Below are positions 54,613-64,000 of a DNA stretch of 64,000 nt, piece by piece. This DNA comes from Bacillus glycinifermentans (lineage in GTDB: Bacteria; Bacillota; Bacilli; Bacillales; Bacillaceae). Below the pieces are notes generated by a model, which saw nothing but the letters and a program-made list of their open reading frames with translations, was not told the DNA's origin and did not search any database. How positions within the stretch are numbered: position 1 is the stretch's first letter; each line of letters starts with the position of its first letter. The DNA lies in NCBI RefSeq assembly GCF_001042475.2, contig NZ_LECW02000020.1, positions 62,001 to 126,000 on the forward strand, in the 5' to 3' direction. Made by a program: the position numbers and the translations under genes.

Positions 54613-56043
54613 TTATTTTGTCAATACGGCTTCTTTCACATGCGGGAGAACGGTATCCTGATAAATTTCAGTCGGGTATTTTCCTGTAAAGCAAGCCATG
54701 CACTGGCCGCGGTTTTCGCCTTCATACTGTCTTCCGATCCCGGAAAGGAGCCCTTCAATGCTCAAGAATGACAATGTATCGGCGCCGATTTCCTGACGGA
54801 TTTCTTCCACTGAATGAGAGGAAGCGATCAGTTCTTCGTGCGTCGATGTGTCAATTCCGTAAAAGCACGGATGGGCAATAGGCGGGGAACTGATTCTGAC
54901 GTGCACTTCCGTCGCTCCGGCTTCGCGCAGCATCGTCACAATCCTGCGGCTCGTCGTGCCTCTTACAATGGAATCGTCCACCATGACGACGCGCTTGCCT
55001 TCGACGACTCCGCGGACGGCTGACAGCTTCATCCTGACGCCTTGCTCCCTGAGAGACTGCGACGGCTGGATAAAGGTTCTGCCGACATAGCGGTTTTTGA
55101 TCAGTCCGAGTTCATACGGAATACCTGTCGCTTCGGCGTAGCCGATCGCCGCGGAAATGCTCGAATCAGGAACGCCCGTGACAACGTCCGCTTCAACGCC
55201 GGATTCTTCGGCGAGCTTTTTGCCGAGGTTCTTTCTCGCGCTGTGTACGTTGATGCCGTTGATGTTGCTGTCAGGTCTTGAGAAATAAATATATTCCATG
55301 CTGCAGATGGAGCGGTTAATATTGATCGAGAAACGCTCTGATTTCATGCCTTCATCACTGATGATCAGCATCTCGCCCGGTTCTACATCGCGCAAATACG
55401 TCGCGCCCACCACATCAAAAGCGCACGTTTCGGAAGCGACGACGTATGCATCGCCAAGCATGGCGACCGACAGCGGTCTCAGCCCGTTCGGGTCAAGCGC
55501 CACGATCATTTCCTTTTCCGTCATGATCAGGAAAGCATAAGCGCCTTTCAGCATGGAAAGAGCATTTTTGATCTGATCTTTCAACTCGAAATGGCCGCTT
55601 CGTTTAATTAAATGTGCAAGCACTTCCGTATCTGACGATGTTTGAAAAATGCTGCCCTGGTTTTCGAGCTGCTGTTTCAGCTGGGTCGCGTTCACCAGAT
55701 TTCCGTTGTGCGCAAGCGCCAGGCTGCCGTTGTTTTGCGAATGGAAAAGGAACGGCTGAACGTTTTCGAAACCGCCGCCGCCCGCCGTAGCATAGCGGAC
55801 GTGGCCGATCGCCCCTTTTCCTTTCACCTTTTCGAGCTCGCCGTTTTGGAAAACTTCGGTAATCAGCCCCTGGCCTTTGTGGGCAGACATGTTTTTGCCG
55901 TCTGTCGCCACGATGCCGGCGCCTTCCTGCCCCCTGTGCTGGAGGCTGTGGAGGCCGTAATACGTAATTTGCGGTGCTTCTTCATGCCCCCAAATCCCAA
56001 ATACGCCGCATTCTTCGTTTAAGCCTTTGATTTCAGCAAGCAT
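54613..56043 (-). CDS. purF: amidophosphoribosyltransferase PurF
   Basis: A 476-residue glutamine PRPP amidotransferase, the committed step. It is made with a propeptide ('[11 protein letters not shown]') cleaved before the catalytic Cys12 of '[13 protein letters not shown]'. The glutaminase domain continues to '[11 protein letters not shown]'. The PRPP site is '[14 protein letters not shown]'. Cysteines near the C-terminus ('[10 protein letters not shown]') belong to the oxygen-sensitive 4Fe-4S cluster of the Bacillus type. The ATG with AAAGGAGC is chosen. It overlaps purL by 25 nt. Confidence 0.97.
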   Translation of the reverse strand: MLAEIKGLNEECGVFGIWGHEEAPQITYYGLHSLQHRGQEGAGIVATDGKNMSAHKGQGLITEVFQNGELEKVKGKGAIGHVRYATAGGGGFENVQPFLFHSQNNGSLALAHNGNLVNATQLKQQLENQGSIFQTSSDTEVLAHLIKRSGHFELKDQIKNALSMLKGAYAFLIMTEKEMIVALDPNGLRPLSVAMLGDAYVVASETCAFDVVGATYLRDVEPGEMLIISDEGMKSERFSININRSICSMEYIYFSRPDSNINGINVHSARKNLGKKLAEESGVEADVVTGVPDSSISAAIGYAEATGIPYELGLIKNRYVGRTFIQPSQSLREQGVRMKLSAVRGVVEGKRVVMVDDSIVRGTTSRRIVTMLREAGATEVHVRISSPPIAHPCFYGIDTSTHEELIASSHSVEEIRQEIGADTLSFLSIEGLLSGIGRQYEGENRGQCMACFTGKYPTEIYQDTVLPHVKEAVLTK

Positions 56044-58247
56044 GGGATAGCTCCTTTCCATGCGCTTTTAAGCTCTTTTGTCTGCGCATGAATCCATTGT
56101 TTTCCTTCCTCGCTTTGAACCGTAAGCATGTTGTCTGATGTTACTTCACCGATAAGGTTGGCATCTTTGACGAGCTTTTCGAAAGCTTCTCGATTGCTTT
56201 TTTTGACAGAAACGATAAACCGTGATTGTGTTTCGCTGAATAATAATGCCGGTTCGCCCGGAAGCGTCACATTGGCGCCAAGTCCTTCAGCAGACATTGC
56301 GCTTTCAGCAAGCGCAACGCCGAGGCCGCCTTCTGACACATCGTGCGCCGATTGGACCAAACCGGAGCGGATCGCTTGAAGAAGGGCTTTTTGCCGCGCC
56401 TCTTCGACTTCAAGATCGATCGCCGGCGCTTTTCCATAGATTTTTCCTTCTGTAAGCTTTTGCAGCTCGCTGCCCGCAAATTCAGGAAGCGTCTCTCCGA
56501 TCACATAGATCAAATCCCCCGCTGCTTTAAACTGCTGCGTCGTGATGTGGTTCGTGTCTTCGATCAGTCCGACCATACCGATGACAGGCGTCGGATAGAT
56601 CGCGTTTCCGTTCGATTCGTTGTAAAGGGATACGTTGCCGCCGATAACCGGGGTGCCCAGTACGCTGCATGCCTCGCTGATGCCGTCGGCCGCCTTTTCA
56701 ATCTGCCAGAAAATCTCCGGCTTTTCCGGATTTCCGAAGTTCAGGTTGTCCGTGACCGCAAGCGGCTCTGCACCGGAGCAAACGATGTTGCGCGCAGCCT
56801 CGGCAACGGCGATTTTTCCGCCGATTTCCGGATCGAGGTACAAATAGCGGGCATTGCAGTCGGTCGTCATCGCGAGCGCTTTTTTCGTGCCGCGTATTCT
56901 GAGAACCCCCGCATCAGAGCCCGGCGCAACTACCGTATTCGTCCGCACCATGTAGTCGTATTGGTCATAGACCCATTCCTTGCTGGCGATCGTCGGCTGC
57001 TGCAATAGACTGAGAAGCGTTTCTTTCGCATCATCCACCTTTGGTGCAGGGACGTCTGTTTCAAGGAATTCTTTGTAATATGCCGGAACCTTGGACGGCT
57101 TGTGGTAAACAGGCGCATCTTCCGCCAGTGCATCGACCGGAAGCTCGGCGACGATTTCGCCTTTGTGGAACAGGCGCAGCATTTTGTCATCTGTTACGCG
57201 TCCGACGGCAACCGCTTCAAGATCGTATTTGTCAAAAATATCGATGATTTCCTGTTCGCGGCCGCGCTCGATCACTAAAAGCATCCGCTCCTGAGACTCT
57301 GAAAGCATCATTTCGTACGGCGTCATTCCCGTTTCCCGCTGAGGGATCAAGTCAAGGTTCATTTCAATTCCGGAGCCGGCTTTTGAAGCCATCTCCGCGC
57401 TTGAACTTGTCAAACCGGCCGCGCCCATATCCTGAATGCCGACAAGGGCATCGGATTTGATCACTTCGAGACACGCTTCAAGCAGAAGCTTCTCCATGAA
57501 AGGATCGCCGACTTGAACCGCTGAGCGCTTTTCTTCTGAAGCATCAGACATTTCCTCTGATGCGAACGTTGCGCCGTGGATGCCGTCGCGCCCCGTTTTC
57601 GCGCCGACGTACATGACGGTGTTGCCGACGCCTTTCGCCTGCCCTTTTTTAATATCTTCATGGTTGATCAGCCCGACGCACATTGCATTGACGAGAGGGT
57701 TGCCTTCATAGCAGCTGTCAAACTGCACTTCGCCGCCGACGGTCGGGATTCCGATGCAGTTGCCGTATCCGGCAATGCCTGCGACTACTTCTTCAAACAA
57801 GTACTTCACGCGCGGTGAAGTGAGTTCGCCGAACCGAAGAGAGTTTAAGACAGCAATCGGCCGCGCACCCATTGAGAAGACATCGCGGATGATGCCGCCT
57901 ACACCTGTTGCAGCTCCTTGATACGGTTCAATCGCCGACGGGTGGTTGTGCGATTCGATTTTGAACACGACCGCCTGATTGTCGCCGATGTCGACGATCC
58001 CCGCGCCTTCTCCGGGACCTTGAAGGACGCGTTCGCCTTTCGTCGGGAACTTGCGCAGGATCGGCTTCGAATTTTTGTAGCTGCAATGCTCTGACCACAT
58101 CACCGAAAAAACCCCGATTTCCGTATAGTTTGGAAGCCTTCCGAGAATCGATTCGATCATGGCGAACTCGTCATCGCTGACGCCCATTTGCTGATAGAGT
58201 TTCTCTTCTTTAATTTGTTCTTTACTTGGTTCAAGCAGTAGCGACAT
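56019..58247 (-). CDS. purL: phosphoribosylformylglycinamidine synthase, large subunit PurL
   Basis: A 742-residue ATP-dependent subunit of FGAM synthase (step 4), working with PurQ (glutaminase) and PurS. '[18 protein letters not shown]', '[26 protein letters not shown]' and '[19 protein letters not shown]' are the N-terminal family motifs; the second half repeats the PurM-like fold ('[17 protein letters not shown]', '[10 protein letters not shown]'). The start overlaps purQ by 17 nt and the end overlaps purF by 25 nt, a tightly coupled arrangement. Confidence 0.97.
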   Translation of the reverse strand: MSLLLEPSKEQIKEEKLYQQMGVSDDEFAMIESILGRLPNYTEIGVFSVMWSEHCSYKNSKPILRKFPTKGERVLQGPGEGAGIVDIGDNQAVVFKIESHNHPSAIEPYQGAATGVGGIIRDVFSMGARPIAVLNSLRFGELTSPRVKYLFEEVVAGIAGYGNCIGIPTVGGEVQFDSCYEGNPLVNAMCVGLINHEDIKKGQAKGVGNTVMYVGAKTGRDGIHGATFASEEMSDASEEKRSAVQVGDPFMEKLLLEACLEVIKSDALVGIQDMGAAGLTSSSAEMASKAGSGIEMNLDLIPQRETGMTPYEMMLSESQERMLLVIERGREQEIIDIFDKYDLEAVAVGRVTDDKMLRLFHKGEIVAELPVDALAEDAPVYHKPSKVPAYYKEFLETDVPAPKVDDAKETLLSLLQQPTIASKEWVYDQYDYMVRTNTVVAPGSDAGVLRIRGTKKALAMTTDCNARYLYLDPEIGGKIAVAEAARNIVCSGAEPLAVTDNLNFGNPEKPEIFWQIEKAADGISEACSVLGTPVIGGNVSLYNESNGNAIYPTPVIGMVGLIEDTNHITTQQFKAAGDLIYVIGETLPEFAGSELQKLTEGKIYGKAPAIDLEVEEARQKALLQAIRSGLVQSAHDVSEGGLGVALAESAMSAEGLGANVTLPGEPALLFSETQSRFIVSVKKSNREAFEKLVKDANLIGEVTSDNMLTVQSEEGKQWIHAQTKELKSAWKGAIPCLLKSKA

Positions 58248-58914
58248 GAGTTTCCCTCCAATTTTTCACGATGGACTGAAATAGTTTGAGACCGTCGGCG
58301 CTTCCGAGCAGAGTGTCGACTGCGCGCTCAGGATGAGGCATCATGCCCAGTACATTGCCTTTTTCATTTACGACGCCTGCAATGTCGGCGACGCTTCCGT
58401 TGATGTTGGTTCCATATGTGAACGCAATCTGGTTGTTTTCTTTCAGCCTGAGAAGCGTTTCTTCGTCACAATAGAAGTTTCCTTCACCGTGGGCAACCGG
58501 AATCGTAATCGATTCGCCTGCAGCATAAGAAGACGTGAACATGGTTTCATTGTTTTTGACGATCAGTTCGACAGGACGGCAAATAAATTTCAAGTCTTTG
58601 TTGCGTCTCATCGCGCCCGGCAATAATCCGAGCTCCTGCAAAATTTGAAATCCGTTGCAGACGCCGAGTACAGGCTTTCCTTCTTCGGCTGCTTTTTTGA
58701 CGGCCGGCATGATGTTTGCAAAGCGGGCGATCGCGCCGCATCTTAAGTAATCGCCGTACGAAAAGCCCCCTGGAATCAAAACGCCGTCATACTCATCAAG
58801 ACTTGTTTCCGTGTGCCAGACGTATTCCGCTTCTTCGCCGAGTGAATCTTTGATGGCGTGGAACATGTCGATATCGCAGTTAGAGCCCGGTAACACAATC
58901 ACCGCAAATTTCAC
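58231..58914 (-). CDS. purQ: phosphoribosylformylglycinamidine synthase, glutaminase subunit PurQ
   Basis: A 227-residue class I glutaminase delivering ammonia to PurL. The catalytic Cys lies in '[20 protein letters not shown]' (about 80-99), with the His-Glu pair in '[11 protein letters not shown]' near the C-terminus. N-terminal '[14 protein letters not shown]' is typical. The start overlaps the end of purS by 4 nt, and the end overlaps purL by 17 nt. Confidence 0.97.
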   Translation of the reverse strand: MKFAVIVLPGSNCDIDMFHAIKDSLGEEAEYVWHTETSLDEYDGVLIPGGFSYGDYLRCGAIARFANIMPAVKKAAEEGKPVLGVCNGFQILQELGLLPGAMRRNKDLKFICRPVELIVKNNETMFTSSYAAGESITIPVAHGEGNFYCDEETLLRLKENNQIAFTYGTNINGSVADIAGVVNEKGNVLGMMPHPERAVDTLLGSADGLKLFQSIVKNWRETHVATA

Positions 58915-59165
58915 TGTGCGACAACCTCCTCGACTTCGTATCTGTAGTCTTCAATCACCGTATTTGCCAGAAGCTTTTCACACATTTCTTTGACCAAAAC
59001 GTCAAGGTCGCGGTCTGATTTTTCGATTGTAAGCTCCATGTATTTGCCGATGCGGACTTCCTGGACTTCTTTGTAAGACATGCTGTGCAAAGCATGCTGG
59101 ACAGCGCTCCCCTGTGGATCTAGGACACTTTCTTTCAAGCTGACATAAACTTTCACTTTGTACAT
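58911..59165 (-). CDS. purS: phosphoribosylformylglycinamidine synthase subunit PurS
   Basis: An 84-residue small subunit that bridges PurL and PurQ. '[18 protein letters not shown]' and '[12 protein letters not shown]' are the family pattern. The start is the ATG at 59165 with GGAGG upstream; a longer frame runs 14 codons back into purC. It lies 1 nt after the purC stop codon and overlaps purQ by 4 nt. Confidence 0.96.
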   Translation of the reverse strand: MYKVKVYVSLKESVLDPQGSAVQHALHSMSYKEVQEVRIGKYMELTIEKSDRDLDVLVKEMCEKLLANTVIEDYRYEVEEVVAQ

Positions 59166-59166
59166 A

Positions 59167-59883
59167 TTACATGCCTCCAAGTCTTTTGAATATTTCTTCG
59201 TACGCATCTGTCAATCCGCCTAAATTCCGTCTGAACACGTCTTTATCAAGCTTTTCATTCGTTTCTTTATCCCACAGACGGCACGTATCCGGCGAAATTT
59301 CGTCGGCTAGCAGCACGCGGCCGTTTGCATCAAGCCCGAACTCAAGCTTGAAATCTATCAATCTGACACCGATCGCCGCGAAAATCTGCTGCAGCTCTTC
59401 GTTGACCTGTCTTGTGATCGATTTGATGGTTTCCACCTGATCGGGTTCAGCCGCCTGCAAAATCCAAATATGGTCTTCTGTGATCAGCGGGTCGCCGAGC
59501 GAGTCGTCTTTATAGTAAAACTCGATGAGCGGTTGCCTGAGCTCTGTGCCTTCAGGAATGCCGAGCCGTTTGGACATGCTCCCCGCAACGACATTGCGGA
59601 CGACGACTTCAAGCGGGATGATTTTTACTTTTTTGATAAGCTGTTCGGTTTCAGATACCCGCTTCACGAAGTGGTTTCCGATTCCCTTCTCATGAAGCCT
59701 CGTGAAAATCATGCTGGAAATTTCATTATTCAAGCGGCCTTTTCCGTCGATTTCGGCCTTTTTTTCTCCGTTAAAGGCCGTTGCAGAATCCTTGTACTCG
59801 ACAAACAAAATATCGTCATCATTCGTAAGAAAAATCTTTTTCGCTTTTCCTTCGTATAAAAGTTCATTTTTCGCAATATTCAC
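59167..59883 (-). CDS. purC: phosphoribosylaminoimidazole-succinocarboxamide synthase PurC
   Basis: A 238-residue SAICAR synthetase (step 7). 'LLYEGKAKKIF', 'VVRNVVAGSMSKRLG', 'LEFGLDANGRVLLADEISPDTCRLWD' are the family motifs. Start with TTAGGAGG. It follows purB after a 75-nt gap, the largest inside the operon, which contains a strong hairpin. The next gene, purS, starts 1 nt downstream. Confidence 0.97.
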   Translation of the reverse strand: MNIAKNELLYEGKAKKIFLTNDDDILFVEYKDSATAFNGEKKAEIDGKGRLNNEISSMIFTRLHEKGIGNHFVKRVSETEQLIKKVKIIPLEVVVRNVVAGSMSKRLGIPEGTELRQPLIEFYYKDDSLGDPLITEDHIWILQAAEPDQVETIKSITRQVNEELQQIFAAIGVRLIDFKLEFGLDANGRVLLADEISPDTCRLWDKETNEKLDKDVFRRNLGGLTDAYEEIFKRLGGM

Positions 59884-59928
59884 AGAAGGCCTCCTAACCC
59901 GAATGTTGGAAATATTTCATCTCTTATT

Positions 59929-59951
59929 CTCCCGCCTGAATAGGGCGGGAG
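59929..59951 (-). other. GC-rich hairpin between purB and purC
   Basis: Perfect 8-bp stem CTCCCGCC/GGCGGGAG with a 7-nt loop, beginning 7 nt after the purB stop codon. There is no T run after it, so it is not a standard terminator. It could mark an RNA processing or stability site inside the operon. Confidence 0.6.
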
Positions 59952-59958
59952 GTTCATG

Positions 59959-61254
59959 TTATGCCAAACCTAAGCGCTCAAAAATGAAGTCGACGTTTTT
60001 CAAATGATAATTGTAGTCGAAACAGTCGGCGATTTGTTCAGAGGTGAGACGCGACGTAATGTTTTCCTCGGCTTCGACAAGCTGGCGGAACGGCACCTGC
60101 TTCTCCCATGCCTCCATCGCTTTCGGCTGTACTGTGTCATACGCTTCCTCGCGTGTCATGCCGCTGTCGATCAGAGCAAGCAGGACGCGCTGTGAATAGA
60201 TCAGTCCGAGCGTGCGGTCCATGTTGCGCTTCATGTTTTCAGGGAACACGGTCAGGTTCTTCACGATGTTGCCGAAGCGGTTCAGCATGTAGTTCAGCGC
60301 AATCGTCGCATCAGGCAGAATGATGCGTTCAGCTGAAGAATGGGAAATATCGCGTTCGTGCCAAAGCGGTACATTTTCGTAAGCCGTCAGCATGTAGCCG
60401 CGGATGACGCGCGCCATTCCCGTCATGTTTTCAGAGCCGATCGGATTCCGCTTATGAGGCATCGCTGATGAGCCTTTCTGGCCTTTTGCGAAATATTCTT
60501 CAACCTCGCGCGTTTCGCTTTTTTGCAGCCCGCGGATTTCAACGGCAAATTTTTCGATGCTCGTTGCGATCAGGGCAATTGCCGCCATATAATCGGCGTG
60601 TCTGTCGCGCTGCAGCGTCTGTGTGGAAATCGGCGCCGGTTTTAAGCCGAGCTTTTCGCATACGTACTTCTCGACGAAAGGATCGATGTTTGCGTATGTT
60701 CCTACAGCACCGGAAATTTTTCCGACTTCGATGCCTTCCTTTGCCTGTTTGAAGCGCTCCAGGTTGCGCTTCATTTCTTCGTACCAAAGGGCAAGCTTTA
60801 AGCCGAATGTCGTCGGCTCTGCATGCACTCCGTGTGTTCGTCCCATCATGACCGTATATTTATGTTCTTTTGCTTTTTCTTTTAGGATGTCAATAAATCT
60901 CTCAAGGTCCTTGAGCAGGATGTCGTTGGCCTGCTTTAATAGATAGGAAAGAGCGGTATCGACAACGTCCGTTGACGTCAGACCGTAGTGAACCCATTTT
61001 CTTTCTTCGCCGAGCGTTTCAGACACGGCGCGGGTAAAGGCGACAACATCGTGGCGCGTGTCTTTCTCGATTTCTAAAATGCGGTCGATATCAAATGACG
61101 CGTTTTGGCGCAAAACCTTGACGTCTTCTTTAGGAATGACGCCAAGCTCCGCCCATGCTTCACATGCCAAAATTTCGACTTCAAGCCATGCCTGAAACCT
61201 GTTTTCATCCGTCCAAATCGCGGCCATTTCCGGTCTTGAATAACGTTCGATCAT
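59959..61254 (-). CDS. purB: adenylosuccinate lyase PurB
   Basis: A 431-residue fumarase-fold lyase acting twice: on SAICAR (step 8) and on adenylosuccinate in AMP synthesis. The signature '[17 protein letters not shown]' is at about 262-278, with '[13 protein letters not shown]' and '[15 protein letters not shown]' earlier. The start overlaps the end of purK by 4 nt. ATG start with a GGAGG-type site inside purK. Confidence 0.97.
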   Translation of the reverse strand: MIERYSRPEMAAIWTDENRFQAWLEVEILACEAWAELGVIPKEDVKVLRQNASFDIDRILEIEKDTRHDVVAFTRAVSETLGEERKWVHYGLTSTDVVDTALSYLLKQANDILLKDLERFIDILKEKAKEHKYTVMMGRTHGVHAEPTTFGLKLALWYEEMKRNLERFKQAKEGIEVGKISGAVGTYANIDPFVEKYVCEKLGLKPAPISTQTLQRDRHADYMAAIALIATSIEKFAVEIRGLQKSETREVEEYFAKGQKGSSAMPHKRNPIGSENMTGMARVIRGYMLTAYENVPLWHERDISHSSAERIILPDATIALNYMLNRFGNIVKNLTVFPENMKRNMDRTLGLIYSQRVLLALIDSGMTREEAYDTVQPKAMEAWEKQVPFRQLVEAEENITSRLTSEQIADCFDYNYHLKNVDFIFERLGLA

Positions 61255-62402
61255 TGTTCTCTTCCTCCATCTCTTTCAGTCCACTTTTCAGTCATCTGCT
61301 GAATCCAATGCTGATCAGGTTTTCTCATAAATGTAATATGCCCCATTTTGCGGCCGGGTTTTACTTCATGTTTTCCGTAAATATATAGCTTCGCTTCTTT
61401 CAGCAGCTCAGGCTCTTCCTGAACCATGTACACTTCATCGCCGAGAAGATTCACCATCATTCCTTCTTTGAGAAGGTCTGTTTTGCCGAGCGGCAATCCG
61501 CAGACGGCGCGGATATGCTGTTCAAACTGGCTTGTTTCGCAAAGATCAAGCGTGTAATGGCCCGAGTTATGAGGGCGCGGCGCAAGTTCATTGACGAGCA
61601 GCCCGCCGTCTTCCGTAAGGAAAAGCTCAACGGCCAGCGTTCCGACGAGCCGAAGCTTTTCGGCGAGCCGGACGGCGAGGTCAGCCGCTTTTTCCTGAAT
61701 CGCCTCATCGGCTCTCGCCGGGACGATGCTTTGAAACAAAATGTTGTGTTTATGAATATTTTCAGCAGCCGGAAATACGGCGGTTTCACCGTTCACCGAT
61801 CTCGTCACGATGACGGACAGCTCCATTTTAAAATGCACCCAGCTTTCCAAAATGCACGTTCCATGCTCTAGGAGCGCTGCTGCTTCTCCGATCTGGGCTT
61901 TTTCCTTGATCACATACTGCCCTTTTCCGTCGTATCCGCCGCGGCACGTCTTCAGCACCGCCGGAAGCCCGAGCTCTGACAAAGACGCTTCAAGCTCTGT
62001 GCGGTCATGAATGATTCTGTACGGCGCCACCCTGCAGCCGGCTGATTCGATCGCTTTTTTCTCCGTCTCCCTGTTTTGGGTCAACAGCAAAAGCTCGCTT
62101 CCCTGCGGCAGGTAAGCATTCTCTTTTAGCCAGTTCAAGGCGTCATAGTCGATGTTTTCAAATTCATAGGTGATGACATCGCTCGCTTCCGCCAGCTTTT
62201 CGATCGCTTCTTGATCATTGTAGGCCGCTGTGATTTCAAGGTCCGCCACCTGTCCGCACGGCGAGGAAGGAACGGGATCAACGACCGCTACGCGATAGCC
62301 CATTTGCTTTGCGGCGACAGCCATCATTTTGCCGAGCTGGCCGCCTCCGATGATACCGATTGTCGCACCAGGAAAAATCGTTTGTTTATCCAAGCTGATC
62401 AC
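61251..62402 (-). CDS. purK: N5-carboxyaminoimidazole ribonucleotide synthase PurK
   Basis: A 383-residue ATP-grasp enzyme that carboxylates AIR with bicarbonate and ATP (step 6a). '[22 protein letters not shown]' at the N-terminus, '[16 protein letters not shown]' in the lid, and '[12 protein letters not shown]' in the active site. It overlaps purE by 17 nt and purB by 4 nt, forming a coupled EKB set. Confidence 0.97.
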   Translation of the reverse strand: MISLDKQTIFPGATIGIIGGGQLGKMMAVAAKQMGYRVAVVDPVPSSPCGQVADLEITAAYNDQEAIEKLAEASDVITYEFENIDYDALNWLKENAYLPQGSELLLLTQNRETEKKAIESAGCRVAPYRIIHDRTELEASLSELGLPAVLKTCRGGYDGKGQYVIKEKAQIGEAAALLEHGTCILESWVHFKMELSVIVTRSVNGETAVFPAAENIHKHNILFQSIVPARADEAIQEKAADLAVRLAEKLRLVGTLAVELFLTEDGGLLVNELAPRPHNSGHYTLDLCETSQFEQHIRAVCGLPLGKTDLLKEGMMVNLLGDEVYMVQEEPELLKEAKLYIYGKHEVKPGRKMGHITFMRKPDQHWIQQMTEKWTERDGGREQ

Positions 62403-62874
62403 TGCTTTCCAACACGGTTTGTCTGATCGTTTCCCTTCGTTCGCTCAAAATGCGGGCTATTTTTTCATCAAACGCGGAAAGGATTTGCGCCGCCAGCAGC
62501 CCCGCATTGACGGCTCCTGCTTTTCCGATCGCAACGGTAGCCACCGGAACGCCGCCAGGCATTTGGACGATCGATAAAAGCGAGTCAAGTCCGTTCAGCG
62601 CTTTTGACTGCACCGGAACGCCGATGACAGGCAGCGTCGTTTTGGACGCGACCATTCCGGGCAGATGGGCGGCGCCCCCCGCTCCGGCAATGATCACTTT
62701 CAAGCCCCTTTCCCGCGCCGTTTCGGCATAATCAAACATAAGATCAGGCGTCCGATGAGCGGAAACAACCTTTTTCTCAAATGGAATCTTTAATTCTTCT
62801 AGTATGTCGCAAGCATGCTTCATCGTTTCCCAGTCTGATGTGCTTCCCATAATAACACCTGCAAGAGGCTGCAT
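62386..62874 (-). CDS. purE: N5-carboxyaminoimidazole ribonucleotide mutase PurE
   Basis: A 162-residue class I PurE, moving the carboxylate of N5-CAIR to C4 (step 6b). '[20 protein letters not shown]' with the phosphate-binding SxSD, '[14 protein letters not shown]' with the catalytic His, and '[13 protein letters not shown]' complete the motif set. It is the first gene of the operon, about 230 nt downstream of the transcription start, after the riboswitch and its terminator. Confidence 0.97.
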   Translation of the reverse strand: MQPLAGVIMGSTSDWETMKHACDILEELKIPFEKKVVSAHRTPDLMFDYAETARERGLKVIIAGAGGAAHLPGMVASKTTLPVIGVPVQSKALNGLDSLLSIVQMPGGVPVATVAIGKAGAVNAGLLAAQILSAFDEKIARILSERRETIRQTVLESSDQLG

Positions 62875-62911
62875 TTGATTGTCCCACCTTTAGCTGTAAT
62901 TCATCGCAAAC

Positions 62912-62959
62912 AAAAAGCCCGGCTTTGTATTGCATTTTAGGAAGCAACACAAACCGGGC
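62912..62959 (-). terminator. riboswitch-controlled leader terminator of the pur operon
   Basis: A long stem, GCCCGGTTTGTGTTGC with GCAATACAAAGCCGGGC (62917-62959), followed by TTTTT on the minus strand. It lies about 70 nt after the aptamer and 40 nt before purE. In purine-replete cells ligand binding should favour its formation. Confidence 0.9.
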
Positions 62960-63026
62960 ATGGCGCGTTAATCGTCAGTCGTCCGCTTCTCGCGATTTCC
63001 ATGTCAGTTTATTGTCCACTTTCCTG

Positions 63027-63087
63027 CATAGTCCGATGATTTACGGTCATCGGGTAGAGACTTATGGGCCATATTCCCAAGATTATA
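63027..63087 (-). promoter_or_regulatory. purine (guanine-class) riboswitch aptamer
   Basis: The minus-strand sequence has the complete purine aptamer: TATAATCTTGGGAATATGG, the loop CCCATAAGTCTCTACC, the second hairpin GATGACCGTAAATCATC, and GGACTATG closing the P1 stem. The 'GACTA' end has the C that specifies guanine or hypoxanthine; adenine switches have U there. Such an element is known upstream of purE in B. subtilis. Confidence 0.95.
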
Positions 63088-63113
63088 TGAGGTCGTGTTT
63101 TCATGTCATGTTT

Positions 63114-63142
63114 ATCTTAACAACGGACTTCCATAATGTCAA
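63114..63142 (-). promoter_or_regulatory. sigma-A promoter of the purine operon
   Basis: TTGACA (63137-63142) and TAAGAT (63114-63119) with 17 nt between them on the minus strand. Transcription should start near 63107, about 20 nt before the aptamer. Confidence 0.9.
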
Positions 63143-63149
63143 CGACATT

Positions 63150-63187
63150 ATCGAACAATACTATTTTTTATTGTTTTAATGTTCGGT
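63150..63187 (-). promoter_or_regulatory. PurR operator: two PurBoxes
   Basis: Two opposed copies of the PurBox core: 'CCGAACATT' on the minus strand (about 63178-63186) and 'TCGAACAAT' on the plus strand (63151-63159). They are centred about 27 nt apart, immediately upstream of the -35. PurR bound here represses when PRPP is low. The first box lies directly after the yebG stop codon. Confidence 0.85.
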
Positions 63188-63188
63188 T

Positions 63189-63386
63189 TTAGGTCAATTT
63201 CCCTTCAAATATAATTTTCCTTCCGCACGGAACAACCTGAATCGTTCCATTTTCCTCCGTTTCTTTAAACACCGGCTCCTCCATCCGGCGCACCGGCGTA
63301 TATCCTTCTTTCTGCATGCGGCTCAACACGGCGTCGATCGTTTCGCCTTCAGCCACTTCAAAGCGTTTTTTCTTCGGCTTTGTCAT
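63189..63386 (-). CDS. yebG: YebG, NETI-type small protein
   Basis: A 65-residue basic protein: '[36 protein letters not shown]' and a C-terminal 'IIFEGKL'. Synteny with B. subtilis yebG (next to purE) and sequence fit the NETI-motif family of unknown function. Its ATG overlaps the yebE stop codon (TAATG), so translation is coupled to yebE. It ends at the purine-operon operator. Confidence 0.9.
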   Translation of the reverse strand: MTKPKKKRFEVAEGETIDAVLSRMQKEGYTPVRRMEEPVFKETEENGTIQVVPCGRKIIFEGKLT

Positions 63387-63940
63387 TATTCTTTAATTCT
63401 CCTTTTCTTAACGGCCTTCACCCAGAAGCCGCCGTGGATCGTTTTCGGTTCGTAGGAAACGATAAAGGCTTTTGAGTCGATCGATTTGATCGTCTCGTAC
63501 AATTGCAGTTCATACTTTCTCGGCGTCAAAATCTGCATCGCCGTTCTGTCGCCTTCAAGTCCGCCGACGACCCAGTGAGTGACGCCGTACCCTTTTTCGC
63601 GGAGCTGTTTCGGAAGATCCAAATCGAGCTCCTTCGTAATCGCGTTTACCATAATATATCCGAGCGCAAGTTTTTCTTCGATTTTCGTGCCTACGATAAT
63701 TCCGATTCCAAATCCCATCGCATAGGCGATCACGTTTTGGACTTGATTTAAATTATCTAAAACCAGCCCAAGTCCGACGACGTAGACCAGCATTTCGATC
63801 GTACCGATAAAAGCGGCCAAATACCGCTGACCTTTCAATGTCAGTATCATTCGAAGGGTTAAAAATGTTACATATATAATATTGATAACCAGAATAATGC
63901 CAACCATACTCACAGCGTGGATAAATGCCGTGTGAAGCAA
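63386..63940 (-). CDS. yebE: YebE, DUF2179/UPF0316 membrane protein
   Basis: A 184-residue protein with three N-terminal membrane segments ('[22 protein letters not shown]', '[18 protein letters not shown]', '[15 protein letters not shown]') and a soluble C-terminal DUF2179 domain ('[21 protein letters not shown]' ... '[16 protein letters not shown]'). DUF2179 domains may bind nucleotides; the role is unknown. The probable start is a TTG at 63940 with AAGGAGG 8 nt upstream; the ATG frame starts ten codons earlier across that site. The upstream promoter lies partly outside the window. Confidence 0.88.
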   Translation of the reverse strand: MLHTAFIHAVSMVGIILVINIIYVTFLTLRMILTLKGQRYLAAFIGTIEMLVYVVGLGLVLDNLNQVQNVIAYAMGFGIGIIVGTKIEEKLALGYIMVNAITKELDLDLPKQLREKGYGVTHWVVGGLEGDRTAMQILTPRKYELQLYETIKSIDSKAFIVSYEPKTIHGGFWVKAVKKRRIKE

Positions 63941-64000
63941 CTCCAATCCCTCCTTTAGATGCAGAAGCAATCATATTCTACTAGAGAAATTCCGCATATA

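Overview
The window is a chromosomal segment of a Bacillus of the licheniformis group (B. licheniformis, B. paralicheniformis or a close relative). Three things point there. The gene order from 21 kb to the end follows the B. subtilis backbone (rlmCD-dgkB, swrC-yerO, gatBAC, opuE, sapB, camS-ligA-pcrA-pcrB, yerC-yerB-yerA, the 12-gene pur operon, yebG-yebE). The proteins are clearly diverged from B. subtilis. Sigma-A promoters, strong Shine-Dalgarno sites and CcpA (CRE) boxes are typical of Bacillus. No tRNA, rRNA, CRISPR array, intact IS element or prophage module was seen.

Region 1 (1-21.0 kb) is accessory and shows repeated rearrangement. From left to right it holds: a helicase plus PD-(D/E)XK/DUF5655 nuclease pair that could be a defence module; a CcpA-controlled operon of a sodium:solute symporter, an Asp-box (sialidase-fold) protein and an SDR oxidoreductase; a methyltransferase; a Rap-Phr quorum-sensing pair of RapK/PhrK type; an FAD oxidoreductase; a beta-glucoside PTS/GH1/antiterminator operon with its own RAT-terminator switch; and a complete EcoRII/Dcm/Vsr restriction-modification-repair set. 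Three decayed gene relics lie between these blocks: a doubly truncated copy of the helicase-nuclease locus (about 11.8-12.05 kb), the 3' end of rlmCD (about 16.6 kb), and the 5' end of a second rap gene (about 16.8-17.0 kb). Together with the intact rlmCD 3' end at 21.04 kb they suggest that this side of rlmCD is an insertion and turnover hot spot.

Region 2 (21.0-47.5 kb) is conserved housekeeping sequence: rRNA methyltransferase and diacylglycerol kinase; a nucleoside hydrolase and an acetyltransferase; the SwrC RND pump with its divergent TetR regulator; 2,3-butanediol dehydrogenase; a secreted GH26 mannanase gene killed by a small deletion; the GatCAB amidotransferase; a proline transporter; SapB; and the pcrB-pcrA-ligA-camS replication/repair operon with yerABC.

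Region 3 (47.5-50.0 kb) holds small proteins and a decaying pair: a cytochrome P450 that has lost its reading frame and its ExxR arginine, and a divergent TetR regulator with two in-frame stops.

Region 4 (50.0-64.0 kb) is the complete de novo purine operon purEKBCSQLFMNHD on the minus strand, transcribed through a PurR-type operator and a guanine-class riboswitch with terminator, preceded by yebE-yebG. Several starts were moved to the codon with the best ribosome binding site. These include probable TTG starts for pcrA, purM, yebE and a small membrane protein. Two short genes (a Phr peptide and a two-CxxC protein) were found by direct reading.
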